Assembly (NCBI GenBank): GCA_965249525.1
Contig: OZ252237.1
Span: 434,001-498,000, forward strand
Reading direction: 5' to 3'
Source: G965240465 sp965249525
GTDB taxonomy: Bacteria > SAR324 > JACQKK01
Length of the DNA stretch: 64,000 nucleotides
The notes beneath the pieces were generated by a model. It was not told the DNA's origin and made no database searches. It was given only the letters and a program-made list of their open reading frames with translations. Position 1 is the stretch's first letter, and every line of letters starts with the position of its first letter. This document shows, in pieces, positions 42,774 to 51,458 of this stretch. Made by a program: the position numbers and the translations under genes.

Positions 42774-43430
42774 GTGAACGAAAAAACTTTTAAACCAGCC
42801 AACCAAGCAAGCATAGCTGCAAAGCCAGCTGAAGCTGCAAAGTCATCTAAAGCCGCACCGCCGTCCGCAGACCAAGTAGCTGAAAGTCAAGGTAGGCAGA
42901 ATGTCTCTGGCTTGCGCCAAAAAAGTGAGCGCCCCGAACTGCTAGAAAAGGTGATAAAAATCTCACGCGTGGCCAAAGTGGTTAAAGGCGGAAGACGTTT
43001 CAGCTTTAATGCACTGGTGGTGGTGGGCAATGGTCAAGGACGCGTAGGCAGTGCCCTGGGCAAGGCCAATGAAGTCACTGAAGCCGTGCGCAAGGGCGTA
43101 CAACAGGCATCACGAAACATAAAGCCCGTAGCCATCTACGGACGCACCGTACCCCACCCTGTGCGGGCCTCTTTTGGTGCAAGCCGTGTGGTGATTAAAC
43201 CTTGCAAGCCAGGTCGGGGCATTATCGCATCTGGTGCCATACGGGCTGTGATGGAAGCGGTGGGCATCCACGACATCAGCGTGAAAACCTTGGGCAGCAA
43301 CAACCCCCACAACACCCTCAAAGCCACATTGGGCGCACTCTATGCGCTGAAATCCTTCAAACAAATTGCCGAAGATCGCGGCCTTACCGAAGCCCATCTC
43401 AAACAAGCTGGCAAAGTATCTGCGGTCTAG
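42774..43430 (+). CDS. rpsE: 30S ribosomal protein S5 with N-terminal extension
   Basis: Small-subunit protein at the mRNA entry pore that affects decoding accuracy. GTG start. The core begins near residue 58 with KVIKISRVAKVVKGGRRFSF and includes the spectinomycin-loop region, GRVGSALGKANEVTEAVRKG and the C-terminal HDISVKTLGSNNPHNTLKA. The first 50 residues are an alanine/lysine/serine-rich extension, so it is 218 residues against about 165. Confidence 0.96.
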   Translation: MNEKTFKPANQASIAAKPAEAAKSSKAAPPSADQVAESQGRQNVSGLRQKSERPELLEKVIKISRVAKVVKGGRRFSFNALVVVGNGQGRVGSALGKANEVTEAVRKGVQQASRNIKPVAIYGRTVPHPVRASFGASRVVIKPCKPGRGIIASGAIRAVMEAVGIHDISVKTLGSNNPHNTLKATLGALYALKSFKQIAEDRGLTEAHLKQAGKVSAV

Positions 43431-43472
43431 CATCAGGGACATTTCTCCAACCTTCTAGATAAGACACCCCAT

Positions 43473-43868
43473 ATGGACAAAAAATTGCGAGTAAAACTCA
43501 CCAAAAGTGCTATTGGATTTGCCAAGCAACAGAAAGATACCTTGAAGTCTCTAGGTCTAACTCGCATAAACCAAGCGAAAGAGATAAAGGACAACCCCCA
43601 GATACGTGGGATGTTGGTTAAGGTGCGCCATTTGGTAGAAGTTACCGGTAAGGTTGTTTCCAGCGGGGCGAAAGCTGCCAGCAAAAAAGTTTCTGAAAAA
43701 GTAGATGAACTCAAACAGCAAGTAGAAAATACACCCCCCAGCAGTTCTTCAGCTCCAAAAACTGAGGCAAAAACTGAGGCAAAAACTGAGGAAAAAGCCC
43801 AAACAAAAACGACCACAAGCACTAAGCAAAAAACCGTCACAACCACCAAGAAAGCCAACTCCCAATAA
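43473..43868 (+). CDS. rpmD: 50S ribosomal protein L30 with low-complexity C-terminal tail
   Basis: The first 62 residues match L30 (KLRVKLTKSAIGFAKQQKDT, then GLTRINQAKEIKDNPQIRGM and VRHLVEV). The remaining 70 residues are a low-complexity tail with KTEAKTEAKTEEKAQTKTTT and many lysines and threonines; normal L30 is about 60 residues. Position between rpsE and rplO confirms identity. The tail may be an RNA-binding or disordered extension. Confidence 0.88.
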   Translation: MDKKLRVKLTKSAIGFAKQQKDTLKSLGLTRINQAKEIKDNPQIRGMLVKVRHLVEVTGKVVSSGAKAASKKVSEKVDELKQQVENTPPSSSSAPKTEAKTEAKTEEKAQTKTTTSTKQKTVTTTKKANSQ

Positions 43869-43871
43869 CCC

Positions 43872-44402
43872 ATGGAACTGCATCGCTTAAAAGTACCACG
43901 AGGCGCCAAGAGAAAAGCGCAGCGAAAAGGCCGCGGTCACGCCAGCACGCTGGGTAAAACCAGTGGCAGGGGACAAAAAGGTCAGCACGCACGCAACACC
44001 GTTGCCCCAGGCTTTGAAGGAGGTCAAACCCCCCTTAGACGCCGACTGCCCCGACGCGGTTTTAACAACCACCTCTTCCGCAACAGCTATTGGCTGGTGA
44101 ACCTGCGCTCCCTGGAAAATAGCCAACTAGCTGATAAAAAAGAAATCCACCCCCAAGACCTGCAGCAAGTGCGTGTCATCCGCAACCTGCAGCGACCGCT
44201 GAAAATACTCGGTATGGGCAGCCTGAAACGCCCGCTGAAAATCTATGCCCATCGCTTCAGTAGTGCTGCCTTGGAGAAAATTAAAGCCGCAGGCGGGGAA
44301 GGCATCGTGATTGAAGCCAAGGATCGTCCTGCCGATGCTGCTAAGAAAAAATTCACCAAAAAACCCAAAAACAACCGCACCCAATCAACTGCGAAGCAAT
44401 AA
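43872..44402 (+). CDS. rplO: 50S ribosomal protein L15
   Basis: Late assembly protein of the large subunit. Recognised by RGHASTLGKTSGRGQKGQHA, FEGGQTPLRRRLPRRGF and the C-terminal KIKAAGGEGIVIEAKD. Length 176 residues, about 30 above normal because of a lysine/asparagine-rich C-terminus. Three bases separate it from rpmD. Confidence 0.97.
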   Translation: MELHRLKVPRGAKRKAQRKGRGHASTLGKTSGRGQKGQHARNTVAPGFEGGQTPLRRRLPRRGFNNHLFRNSYWLVNLRSLENSQLADKKEIHPQDLQQVRVIRNLQRPLKILGMGSLKRPLKIYAHRFSSAALEKIKAAGGEGIVIEAKDRPADAAKKKFTKKPKNNRTQSTAKQ

Positions 44403-44434
44403 TTCCTCCCCCTTTCTTGACAGTCTAAACCAAC

Positions 44435-45766
44435 ATGCTGGGTCCCTTTCAAAATGTGCTGCGCATTGAAGAATTGCGCAATCGCATTATCTTCGTGTTT
44501 TTAATGCTGGTGGTGTTTCGTCTAGGGGCGCACATCCCCACGCCCGGCATTGACAGGGAATCTCTAGCAGCATTTTTTGAATCACAAGCAGGAGGCATCT
44601 TTGACTTCTTTGATCTGTTCTCTGGGGGTGCGCTGCAGCGGCTGACCATTTTTGCCCTAGGGGTGGTGCCTTACATCAGTGCTTCTATCATCATCCAGCT
44701 GTTCACCGTGGTGTTCCCCTACCTGGAACGTCTCAGCCGAGAAGGTGAACTGGGACGACGCAAAATCACCATGTACACCCGCTACAGCACTATCGGACTC
44801 AGCCTGGTACAGGGCTTTGGGATTTCCGTAGGCTTGCAAAGCATGTCCGCACCCAGCGGGGAGCCGGTGGTGCTGGACACCATGCCTCTGTGGGGATTCC
44901 GTCTGCTCACCGTGATTACCCTCACCGCAGGCACAGCCTTCCTCATGTGGATTGGCGAACAGATAAACGAACGCGGCGTGGGCAACGGCATCTCTCTGAT
45001 TATCTTTGCTGGCATCGTGGCGGAAATCCCCACAGCCATCATCAATACCCTGCGCCTGGTGCAGGCAGGACAACTCTCTGGAATTATTCTGGGAGTGGTG
45101 GGTTTCATCATGCTATTGGTGATGTTTGCCATTATCTTCATGGAGACCTCCATCCGCAAAATCGCCGTACAATACGCCAAAAGGCAACAAGGCCGACAGG
45201 TGATCGCCGGCCAAAGTTCTCATCTGCCCTTGAAAATCAATTCTGCTGGAGTCATCCCGCCTATTTTTGCTTCCTCTATCCTGGCTTTCCCCGCTACTAT
45301 CGCCAGCTTCATTCAAGCCCCCTGGGTGCAGCGTTTTAGTGCGCAGCTTTCTCCCACCGCATTTTTATACAACTTTCTTTATGTATTGATGATTTTCTTC
45401 TTCTGTTTTTTCTACACCGCCATTCAGTTCAATCCGGTGAAAATTTCAGACGAAATGAAACGCTTTGGGGGCTACATCCCTGGGATCCGTCCTGGTGGAA
45501 AAACCGCTGAATACATCAACCATGTACTCACCCGCATCACCTTTGGCGGGGCTATCTATTTAGCAGCCGTGTGTGTGCTGCCAGTGATTTTATTCAACTT
45601 GCTCAATGTCCCCTTCTTCTTTGGAGGCACAGCCCTGCTGATTGTGATTGGGGTAGGCTTGGACACCATGCGACAGCTGGAATCCTTCCTGCTTAGTCGC
45701 AACTATGACGGCTTCCTGCAAAAAGGCAAACGACGACGCACAGGCATGCGCACCCTGCGCGTGTAA
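44435..45766 (+). CDS. secY: protein translocase subunit SecY
   Basis: Channel-forming subunit of the SecYEG translocon in the inner membrane. Ten hydrophobic helices, the plug/N-terminal region RLGAHIPTPGIDRESLAAFF, GALQRLTIFALGVVPYISAS, the GNGISLIIFAGIVAEIP segment and the loop GFIPG-like GGYIPGIRPGGKTAEYI. Length 443 residues is standard. Precedes adk, as in many non-enteric bacteria. Confidence 0.98.
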   Translation: MLGPFQNVLRIEELRNRIIFVFLMLVVFRLGAHIPTPGIDRESLAAFFESQAGGIFDFFDLFSGGALQRLTIFALGVVPYISASIIIQLFTVVFPYLERLSREGELGRRKITMYTRYSTIGLSLVQGFGISVGLQSMSAPSGEPVVLDTMPLWGFRLLTVITLTAGTAFLMWIGEQINERGVGNGISLIIFAGIVAEIPTAIINTLRLVQAGQLSGIILGVVGFIMLLVMFAIIFMETSIRKIAVQYAKRQQGRQVIAGQSSHLPLKINSAGVIPPIFASSILAFPATIASFIQAPWVQRFSAQLSPTAFLYNFLYVLMIFFFCFFYTAIQFNPVKISDEMKRFGGYIPGIRPGGKTAEYINHVLTRITFGGAIYLAAVCVLPVILFNLLNVPFFFGGTALLIVIGVGLDTMRQLESFLLSRNYDGFLQKGKRRRTGMRTLRV

Positions 45767-45833
45767 GCTGACAGCAGCAAGCATCTTCAATTAACTTGAA
45801 GTTCTCTCATCAGGGGCTTTGACAAGAGACATC

Positions 45834-46478
45834 ATGCGAACCGTCTTTTTAGGGCCGCCAGGCTGCGGCAAAGGCACCCAAGCCAAACGCCTGCAAAAAC
45901 CTTTCAAGCTGGTGCACCTTGCCGCCGGAGATTTGCTGCGCAGTGCCATCAAGCAAGGGACCCCTGAAGGCAAGCAGGTAGAAACCTATGTCAACAACGG
46001 GCATCTGGTGCCTGATGCCTTAGTGATTGCCTTGATGATACAACGCATCAAAGATACTGAACGCCAAGCAGGTTTTATTATGGATGGGTTCCCCCGCACC
46101 GTTCACCAGGCAGAAGCCCTGGAAGCAGCACTGGAATCTTTGAAAAAACCCTTGGATTTTGCAGCAAGCTTTGAGTTGAATCATTCTCTGCTGTTAGAAC
46201 GGCTAAGCGGCAGACGGATATGCCCCAACGGTCACGGCGAATGGCATGTCAAATTCAATCCTCCTCCAAAAAAAGACCAATGTCCTGTCTGTCAGGAGGA
46301 TTTAATCCAACGGGCAGATGACCACCAAGAAAAAATCCGCATCCGACTAGCAGCGTACCACAAAGAAACCTTGCCGTTGAAGGTATTTTACCAACAACGC
46401 AATCTGCTGCGCACCATTGAGGCAGATGGCGATCTGGATGCCGTAACCCAACGCCTGGTAAGCTTGTTTGGTGCTTGA
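45834..46478 (+). CDS. adk: adenylate kinase
   Basis: Interconverts ATP plus AMP with two ADP. P-loop FLGPPGCGKGTQAKRL, AMP-site MDGFPRTVHQAEAL, and a long zinc-lid form of the LID domain. In the lid the ligand set looks like CPNGH and CPVC, so the second cysteine of the usual four seems replaced, possibly by histidine. Start ATG at 45834 leads straight into the first strand; a TTG five codons earlier is less likely. Length 214 residues. The usual map gene does not follow. Confidence 0.96.
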   Translation: MRTVFLGPPGCGKGTQAKRLQKPFKLVHLAAGDLLRSAIKQGTPEGKQVETYVNNGHLVPDALVIALMIQRIKDTERQAGFIMDGFPRTVHQAEALEAALESLKKPLDFAASFELNHSLLLERLSGRRICPNGHGEWHVKFNPPPKKDQCPVCQEDLIQRADDHQEKIRIRLAAYHKETLPLKVFYQQRNLLRTIEADGDLDAVTQRLVSLFGA

Positions 46479-46671
46479 TGTCCTTGCTAGTGTCTCTTTT
46501 TGCTTGCCCGCCCGCGCTTAGGAATAAACTAGGAAACAATGTTGGCATGATGATGAGATAATGCTTGTTTCAAGTGGTAGGCCTGGGCATAATCTATCAT
46601 AGGTTGGTGCCAGCGGCTGTAGGGCAAGGGGCGTCCATTTCATTCCCTATATAAGACAGGCAAAAGGCCTT

Positions 46672-46893
46672 TTGAGTGAGAAAGAAGAACACATTGAAAT
46701 GGCAGGCACAGTGCAAGAAGCCCTGCCTAACGCTATGTTCCGTGTAGAACTGGAAAACGGACACAAGGTGCTGGCGCACATCTCTGGCAGAATGCGTATG
46801 CACTACATTCGCATTTTGCCTGGTGACAAAGTGAAGGTGCAGGTTTCCCCATATGATCTCAGCCGCGGGCGTATTGTTTATCGGGAAAAGTAG
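46672..46893 (+). CDS. infA: translation initiation factor IF-1
   Basis: OB-fold protein binding the A site of the 30S subunit during initiation. Marks are HIEMAGTVQEALPNAMFRVE, GHKVLAHISGRMRMHYIRIL and GDKVKVQVSPYDLSRGRI. TTG start gives 73 residues, the family length; no ATG is possible before the conserved part, the first lying inside it. The 193-base gap before it may hold its promoter. Present without the map gene that often precedes it. Confidence 0.96.
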   Translation: MSEKEEHIEMAGTVQEALPNAMFRVELENGHKVLAHISGRMRMHYIRILPGDKVKVQVSPYDLSRGRIVYREK

Positions 46894-46983
46894 CAGGCAG
46901 GAACCCATTGTTTTGGCTGATGAAGGCCCAAAATGGGGCTGGAAGATGCATGGTGCTGGTTTTTTTGTCTGAATCAAATTTTT

Positions 46984-47011
46984 TTTACAAAAGTACTTGA
47001 CTTGCTATGAT
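46984..47011 (+). promoter_or_regulatory. promoter of the alpha block (rpmJ-rpsM-rpsK-rpsD-rpoA-rplQ)
   Basis: TTTACA, 16-base spacer, TATGAT with an extended TGC -10, in an AT-rich stretch after infA. A 260-base leader with the 13-bp repeat follows before rpmJ. Confidence 0.55.
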
Positions 47012-47087
47012 AAAATTTAGAAAATACTCTTCTTGTAAGCACCAACTGTGAAAATGTCTGGTGCAGCAATTTTTGGCAGTATCAGAG

Positions 47088-47191
47088 AAGTGTTATGGGG
47101 AAGTGTTATGGGGAAGTGTTATGGGGAAGTGTTATGGGGAAGTGTTATGGGGAAGTGTTATGGGGAAGTGTTATGGGGAAGTGTTATGGGA
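47088..47191. repeat. tandem repeat, 13-bp unit, 8 copies
   Basis: Eight almost perfect copies of AAGTGTTATGGGG in the untranslated leader of the alpha block. The whole gap 46894-47272 (379 bases) holds only this repeat and the promoter. Confidence 0.96.
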
Positions 47192-47272
47192 TGTTAAGGG
47201 TGAAGGGGAAGTGCTTGGAAAGCTGGTTGGATAGGAAGCAAGTAGATAGAAAGACAAGCTGGTTTTAGTGAT

Positions 47273-47386
47273 ATGAAGGTGCGCGCTTCAGTAAAAAAGA
47301 TATGTCCTCACTGCAAGACCGTACGCCGCAGAGGGGTGTTGCGGGTTATTTGCAAAAATCCGCGTCACAAACAACGCCAAGGCTAG
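47273..47386 (+). CDS. rpmJ: 50S ribosomal protein L36, zinc type
   Basis: Small zinc-ribbon protein of the large subunit, 37 residues: MKVRASVKKICPHCKTVRRR then VLRVICKNPRHKQRQG. The ligands CPHC, Cys27 and His32 are all present. It lies between infA and rpsM, as is usual outside enteric bacteria. Confidence 0.97.
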   Translation: MKVRASVKKICPHCKTVRRRGVLRVICKNPRHKQRQG

Positions 47387-47479
47387 TATAAGAAATCAAG
47401 CCTAACACAGGAGCCAGCCTTTAGTGAAAACCACCTTCTTTGCCAGCTTCAACATTTGCCTACTTAAAGAGAATCCATT

Positions 47480-47842
47480 GTGGCACGAATCGTTGGCGTA
47501 GATTTACCAAACAAGCGCATGGAAATTGCGCTGACTTATATCCACGGTATCGGTCGCGTGACCTCGCTCCGCATCTTAGCAAAGGCCAATGTCAGCGAAG
47601 GCATTCGCCCCAACAGCTTGGATGAACTGCAAATTACCAGGCTGCGCGATGCCATCCAAGAATATAAGGTAGAAGGTGAACTGCGCAGCGAAGTGCAGAT
47701 GAACATCAAACGTCTAATGGATTTAGGCAATTATCGCGGGCTGCGCCACCGACGCGGCCTGCCAGCTAGAGGCCAACGCACCAAAACCAATGCCCGAACC
47801 CGCAAAGGACCACGTCGTACCGTGGGCCGCGGTAAAGGATAA
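47480..47842 (+). CDS. rpsM: 30S ribosomal protein S13
   Basis: Head protein contacting the P-site tRNA and S19. GTG start: ARIVGVDLPNKRMEIALTYI is the canonical opening. Further marks are YRGLRHRRGLPARGQRTKTN and a basic tail with RKGPRRTVGRGKG. Length 120 residues is standard. Confidence 0.98.
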   Translation: MARIVGVDLPNKRMEIALTYIHGIGRVTSLRILAKANVSEGIRPNSLDELQITRLRDAIQEYKVEGELRSEVQMNIKRLMDLGNYRGLRHRRGLPARGQRTKTNARTRKGPRRTVGRGKG

Positions 47843-47889
47843 ACAATCCCATCAACTGAATCTCCACCCCGCACAGCTTTAAAACCATT

Positions 47890-48279
47890 ATGCCAAAACC
47901 CAAAAAATCCAGCAAAAAACGTGAAAAGAAAAACGTCCCCGTGGGCATTTGTCATATCACTGCTACCTTGAACAATACCATGATCGCTTTCACTGACCTC
48001 AAAGGCAATGTGCTTTCCTGGTCAAGCACTGGCAAAGCCGGCTTCAAAGGCTCCCGCAAAAGCACCCCCTTCGCTGCCCGCCTGGCCGCAGAAGATGCCA
48101 TCAAAAAAGCCCGAGACCAAGGCATGTACCAAGTGGATGTACGCGTAAAAGGACCAGGCTCAGGTAGAGAAGCAGCCCTAAGAGCCCTCGGCAACGAGGG
48201 CATGAAAGTCAACATCATAAAAGATATCACACCCATCCCCCACAATGGATGCCAAGCCCCCAAAATGCGACGCATCTAA
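47890..48279 (+). CDS. rpsK: 30S ribosomal protein S11
   Basis: Platform protein of the small subunit. Recognised by GICHITATLNNTMIAFTDLK, GKAGFKGSRKSTPFAARLAA and the C-terminal ITPIPHNGCQAPKMRRI. Length 129 residues. Followed by rpsD after 18 bases. Confidence 0.98.
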   Translation: MPKPKKSSKKREKKNVPVGICHITATLNNTMIAFTDLKGNVLSWSSTGKAGFKGSRKSTPFAARLAAEDAIKKARDQGMYQVDVRVKGPGSGREAALRALGNEGMKVNIIKDITPIPHNGCQAPKMRRI

Positions 48280-48297
48280 TCCATCACAAGGAGAACC

Positions 48298-48927
48298 ATG
48301 GCTCGCTATACCGATTCTGTCTGTCGTCTCTGTCGTCGTGAAGGCATGAAACTCTTCTTAAAGGGAGAACGATGCTTCTCAGAAAAATGCGCCATTGAAA
48401 AGCGCAACCAACCCCCAGGCATGCATGGCCGCGGCTTCCGTTCTAAACACTCCGAATACGGCATCCAACTGCGAGAAAAACAAAAAGTTAAACGCACCTA
48501 CGGCATGCTAGAAAAACAATTCCACCGCTTCTTTACCATCGCCGACCGCAAAAAAGGCATGACAGGTTCAAACCTCTTGATGCTCCTTGAAAAAAGACTG
48601 GACAGCGTCATCTTCCGCATGGGCTTCGCCTCCTCTCGCAACCAAGCACGACAACTGGTCACACACGGACATGTCCTGATCAATCAAAAACGCGCCCATA
48701 CCCCATCCATTCTGGTACGACCCAACGACGTCATCTCCATACGTGAAAAAAGCCGAAAACTGAACCTTATCAATGAAGCCATTGTGGTCGCTGCCCGCCG
48801 TCCAGAAGCCAGCTGGATGGAAGTCAACTTCAAGCAATACCAAGGAAAAATTCTGGCAGAACCCAAAAGAGAAGAAATCAGCCTCCCCATACAAGAACAA
48901 CTCATCGTTGAACTTTATTCCCGCTAA
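48298..48927 (+). CDS. rpsD: 30S ribosomal protein S4, zinc-knuckle type
   Basis: Assembly-initiator protein of the small subunit. The N-terminal region keeps four cysteines (CRLCRREGMKLFLKGERC followed by FSEKC), the zinc-binding form. The S4 RNA-binding domain has RLDSVIFRMGFASSRNQARQ and LVTHGHVLINQ. Length 209 residues. In many bacteria S4 also represses this block by binding its leader. Confidence 0.98.
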   Translation: MARYTDSVCRLCRREGMKLFLKGERCFSEKCAIEKRNQPPGMHGRGFRSKHSEYGIQLREKQKVKRTYGMLEKQFHRFFTIADRKKGMTGSNLLMLLEKRLDSVIFRMGFASSRNQARQLVTHGHVLINQKRAHTPSILVRPNDVISIREKSRKLNLINEAIVVAARRPEASWMEVNFKQYQGKILAEPKREEISLPIQEQLIVELYSR

Positions 48928-48969
48928 ACATAATCCCTCCCTCATCCAACACCACCGGATAAAGATACC

Positions 48970-49965
48970 ATGTCCATGTACACCAGAAACTGGGAAACCC
49001 TTCAAAAACCCCAACGCGTAGAGGTTTTACAAAGCTCCCAAGATTACGGCCGCTTCGTCGTTGAACCTCTAGAAAAAGGTTTCGGCATCACCATCGGACA
49101 CGCCCTGCGACGGGTACTGCTGTCCTCCATGCAGGGCTGTGCCGTAGTTGCTATAAAAATTGAGGGAGTCTCCCATGAATTCGAGTCCATCAGCGGTGTT
49201 CGTGAAGATGTCGTTCAGCTGGTACTTAATCTAAAAGGACTTCAACTCAAACAACTGGATGAAGGCATACACGAAATGGAACTGGTAGGGGCAGGACCCA
49301 CTGAACTCAAAGCGCTGGATATTGTAACCGGCGGCAAAGTAGAAGTGATGAACCCCAGCCACATCATCGCTCACCTAGATGAGGGTGCTGAAATACAAAT
49401 GCGCATCTTTGCCATCCTCAACAAAGGTTATGTCCCCGCAGAAGAAAATAAATATGAAGAACTTCCCTCCGATGTCATCTTCTTAGACTCCGTACACACA
49501 CCCATCAAACGCATCAACTATGAAGTAGAAAATGCACGGGTGGCACAACGCACCGACTACGACCGCCTCATCTTTGAAATCTGGACCAATGGTGCCATTG
49601 CACCTGCGGATGCCCTGGGCTATGCTTCTAAAATCTTAAAAGAACACATGAACATGTTCATCAATTTTGATGAAGTAGAAGCCGATACTCCCGCCCCAGT
49701 TCCAGTCGTTAAACCACCAGAAAAAGAAGAAACCCACTTTCACCTGTCCATCAGCGAACTGGAACTCTCCGTGCGTTCCATCAACTGCCTGCAAAACGCC
49801 AACATTCAAACCATTGGAGAACTGGTGCAAAGGACAGAACAAGATATGCTCAGAACCAAAAACTTCGGTCGCAAGTCGCTGAATGAAATTAAAAGCATCT
49901 TGGAAACCTTGGGCTTGCACCTGGGCATGCGAGCAGAAGAGGTAGAAAGCAACCTTCCTCACTAA
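48970..49965 (+). CDS. rpoA: RNA polymerase subunit alpha
   Basis: Alpha subunit, needed for polymerase assembly and for contacts with upstream DNA and regulators. The N-terminal domain has EPLEKGFGITIGHALRRVLL and the C-terminal domain has LELSVRSINCLQNANIQTI and FGRKSLNEIKSILETLGL. The arginine that contacts the UP element is kept in VRSINCL. Length 331 residues is standard. The linker is proline- and glutamate-rich. Confidence 0.98.
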   Translation: MSMYTRNWETLQKPQRVEVLQSSQDYGRFVVEPLEKGFGITIGHALRRVLLSSMQGCAVVAIKIEGVSHEFESISGVREDVVQLVLNLKGLQLKQLDEGIHEMELVGAGPTELKALDIVTGGKVEVMNPSHIIAHLDEGAEIQMRIFAILNKGYVPAEENKYEELPSDVIFLDSVHTPIKRINYEVENARVAQRTDYDRLIFEIWTNGAIAPADALGYASKILKEHMNMFINFDEVEADTPAPVPVVKPPEKEETHFHLSISELELSVRSINCLQNANIQTIGELVQRTEQDMLRTKNFGRKSLNEIKSILETLGLHLGMRAEEVESNLPH

Positions 49966-50027
49966 CGCCGTCTCTCTTTCCTGCTATCCCCTTCAAGCGG
50001 GGGTGTCTCAACAGCGGTAATCACATC

Positions 50028-50471
50028 ATGCGTCATTTACAAAAAGGCAGAAGTCTGGGAACCAATCCCTCACATCGCAGAGCCATGCTACGCAATCTGG
50101 TCAGCAGCCTGCTGGTGCATGAACGCATAGAAACCACCATGGTGCGCGCCAAAGAAATGCGTCGTTACCTGGATAAAATGATCGTACTGGGCAAGCACGG
50201 AGATTTACACGCCCGCCGTCAAGCCATGCGCTTCGTACACGGCAAAAAAGCCATGTTTGCTCTGTTTGGAACCCTGGCTTCCCGTTATCAGTCCCGTGAT
50301 GGAGGTTATAGCCGTATCTTCGCCCTTAGTCCCAGGCGCGGCGATGCTGCACCTATGGTAGCCATGGTACTGGTAGACAGCCCCAAAGACCCTTTTAGTT
50401 CTAGCACTGCTGCTGCGCAGTCAACACCTGCTAAACAGATTCCCGAAAAAGAAGTCAAGCCCAAAGCCTAG
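50028..50471 (+). CDS. rplQ: 50S ribosomal protein L17
   Basis: Tunnel-exit protein of the large subunit and last gene of the supercluster. Marks are MRHLQKGRSLGTNPSHRRAM, LLVHERIETTMVRAKEMRRY and the C-terminal DAAPMVAMVLVD. The last 30 residues are a serine/lysine/proline tail not usual for L17. No strong terminator follows. Confidence 0.97.
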   Translation: MRHLQKGRSLGTNPSHRRAMLRNLVSSLLVHERIETTMVRAKEMRRYLDKMIVLGKHGDLHARRQAMRFVHGKKAMFALFGTLASRYQSRDGGYSRIFALSPRRGDAAPMVAMVLVDSPKDPFSSSTAAAQSTPAKQIPEKEVKPKA

Positions 50472-50622
50472 TTTCTGCTGTTCTGGCAATTTTTGCTGGT
50501 ATCTTCCCCGTAAAAAAACTCCCAAGAACAGCCCAGGTTGTTGAAGTGGTTTTTCTGGTCTTTTCGTTTTCCTTTATGAAGAAGAGGGGTGTTTTTTTAA
50601 GGAGGATGGATGGGAGTAAGCG

Positions 50623-51413
50623 GTGGGTGCCTATGGCGTGAGATACTACTTGACTTGGGTTGGGTTTTATCAACCATGGGCTGACTCATTCCGTTATGGG
50701 AACAACGGATATTATGGAAGAACATTGCGGCGCAGCCTTAGCCTCAGTTTTCACATGCGTCATTCATGCCACACCTATGGCAGTGTAGCTGTTCAATTTG
50801 AAGTTAACTTGCGGCATGACGCAGCCTCCGTACTCCATTGTTGAACCTGCCAGCTGTTCACTTAGCAGGTATGATAACACCGCAGCTGCAAATTGCTCGC
50901 CACGGCAAGCCCAAGAGGCCACTATGAGCCTTGCCTTGAACTTTGGCTGTCTGTCATCTTTGTCCCTCTGCTTGCCTAAGGACAAAGCCAGCTACAGTCC
51001 GTGCTGTCATGCGTGTTCTCTATAAGGGCTGATGCCCCATGAACACAAAGCATGCTCCCAATCACCAGATAACTCCCATCCACATTGGGCGGGCGCAAGC
51101 ACCCCCCGCCATAACGCTGCCTGCAACGCTGCTGCCTTTCACCATGCGTCCACAGCTTCCAGCCAGCCAGCACTAGTCAGCGACAGGCGGTGTTCCTCAC
51201 TTTTGCACTCACGACCGTTCAAACCATGAACCGCACCAAAAGCATGCAGCAAAAAATACTGCCAACACTTCCAAGTGCGACGCTGTTACTGCTTAAAGCT
51301 GGATGGCTGCAAACAACAACAACGCACCATAGAATCACATCACGCCCCATGCGACAACCCCACCAGACCAAAGCCCAGCTGGAGCATATCCTCATATGAC
51401 GGGTGATACCCAC
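50623..51413 (-). pseudogene. possible decayed IS1-like insertion sequence
   Basis: The 987-base stretch 50472-51458 has no convincing gene. Within it, the minus strand shows scattered, frameshifted traces that resemble IS1-family transposase parts: a cysteine-rich piece (KQ-QRRTWKCWQYF), then RTVAGFVL, and IPAK-TAGRFNNGVRR, which recalls the ERFNNTLRQR end of IS1 InsB. The two ends begin with the same GTGGGT, weakly extended, and the span of 791 bases is close to IS1 size. No target-site duplication was found. Each sign is weak; an unrelated degenerate region is equally possible. Confidence 0.25.
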
Positions 51414-51458
51414 AATCCATGTTTCAAACGGGGAGGAACCCTATTGGCATAACCTATC

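Noticed and set aside
44657..45339. Long antisense frames over secY and rplB
   Set aside because: Shadows of highly conserved genes on the other strand.
47088..47191. CRISPR array suspicion for the regular repeats
   Set aside because: Units are 13 bp and head-to-tail with no spacers; no cas genes are near.
50623..51025. Short plus- and minus-strand reading frames in 50.6-51.0 kb as genes
   Set aside because: No ribosome sites, odd composition and no family likeness; overlapping frames of similar quality on both strands.
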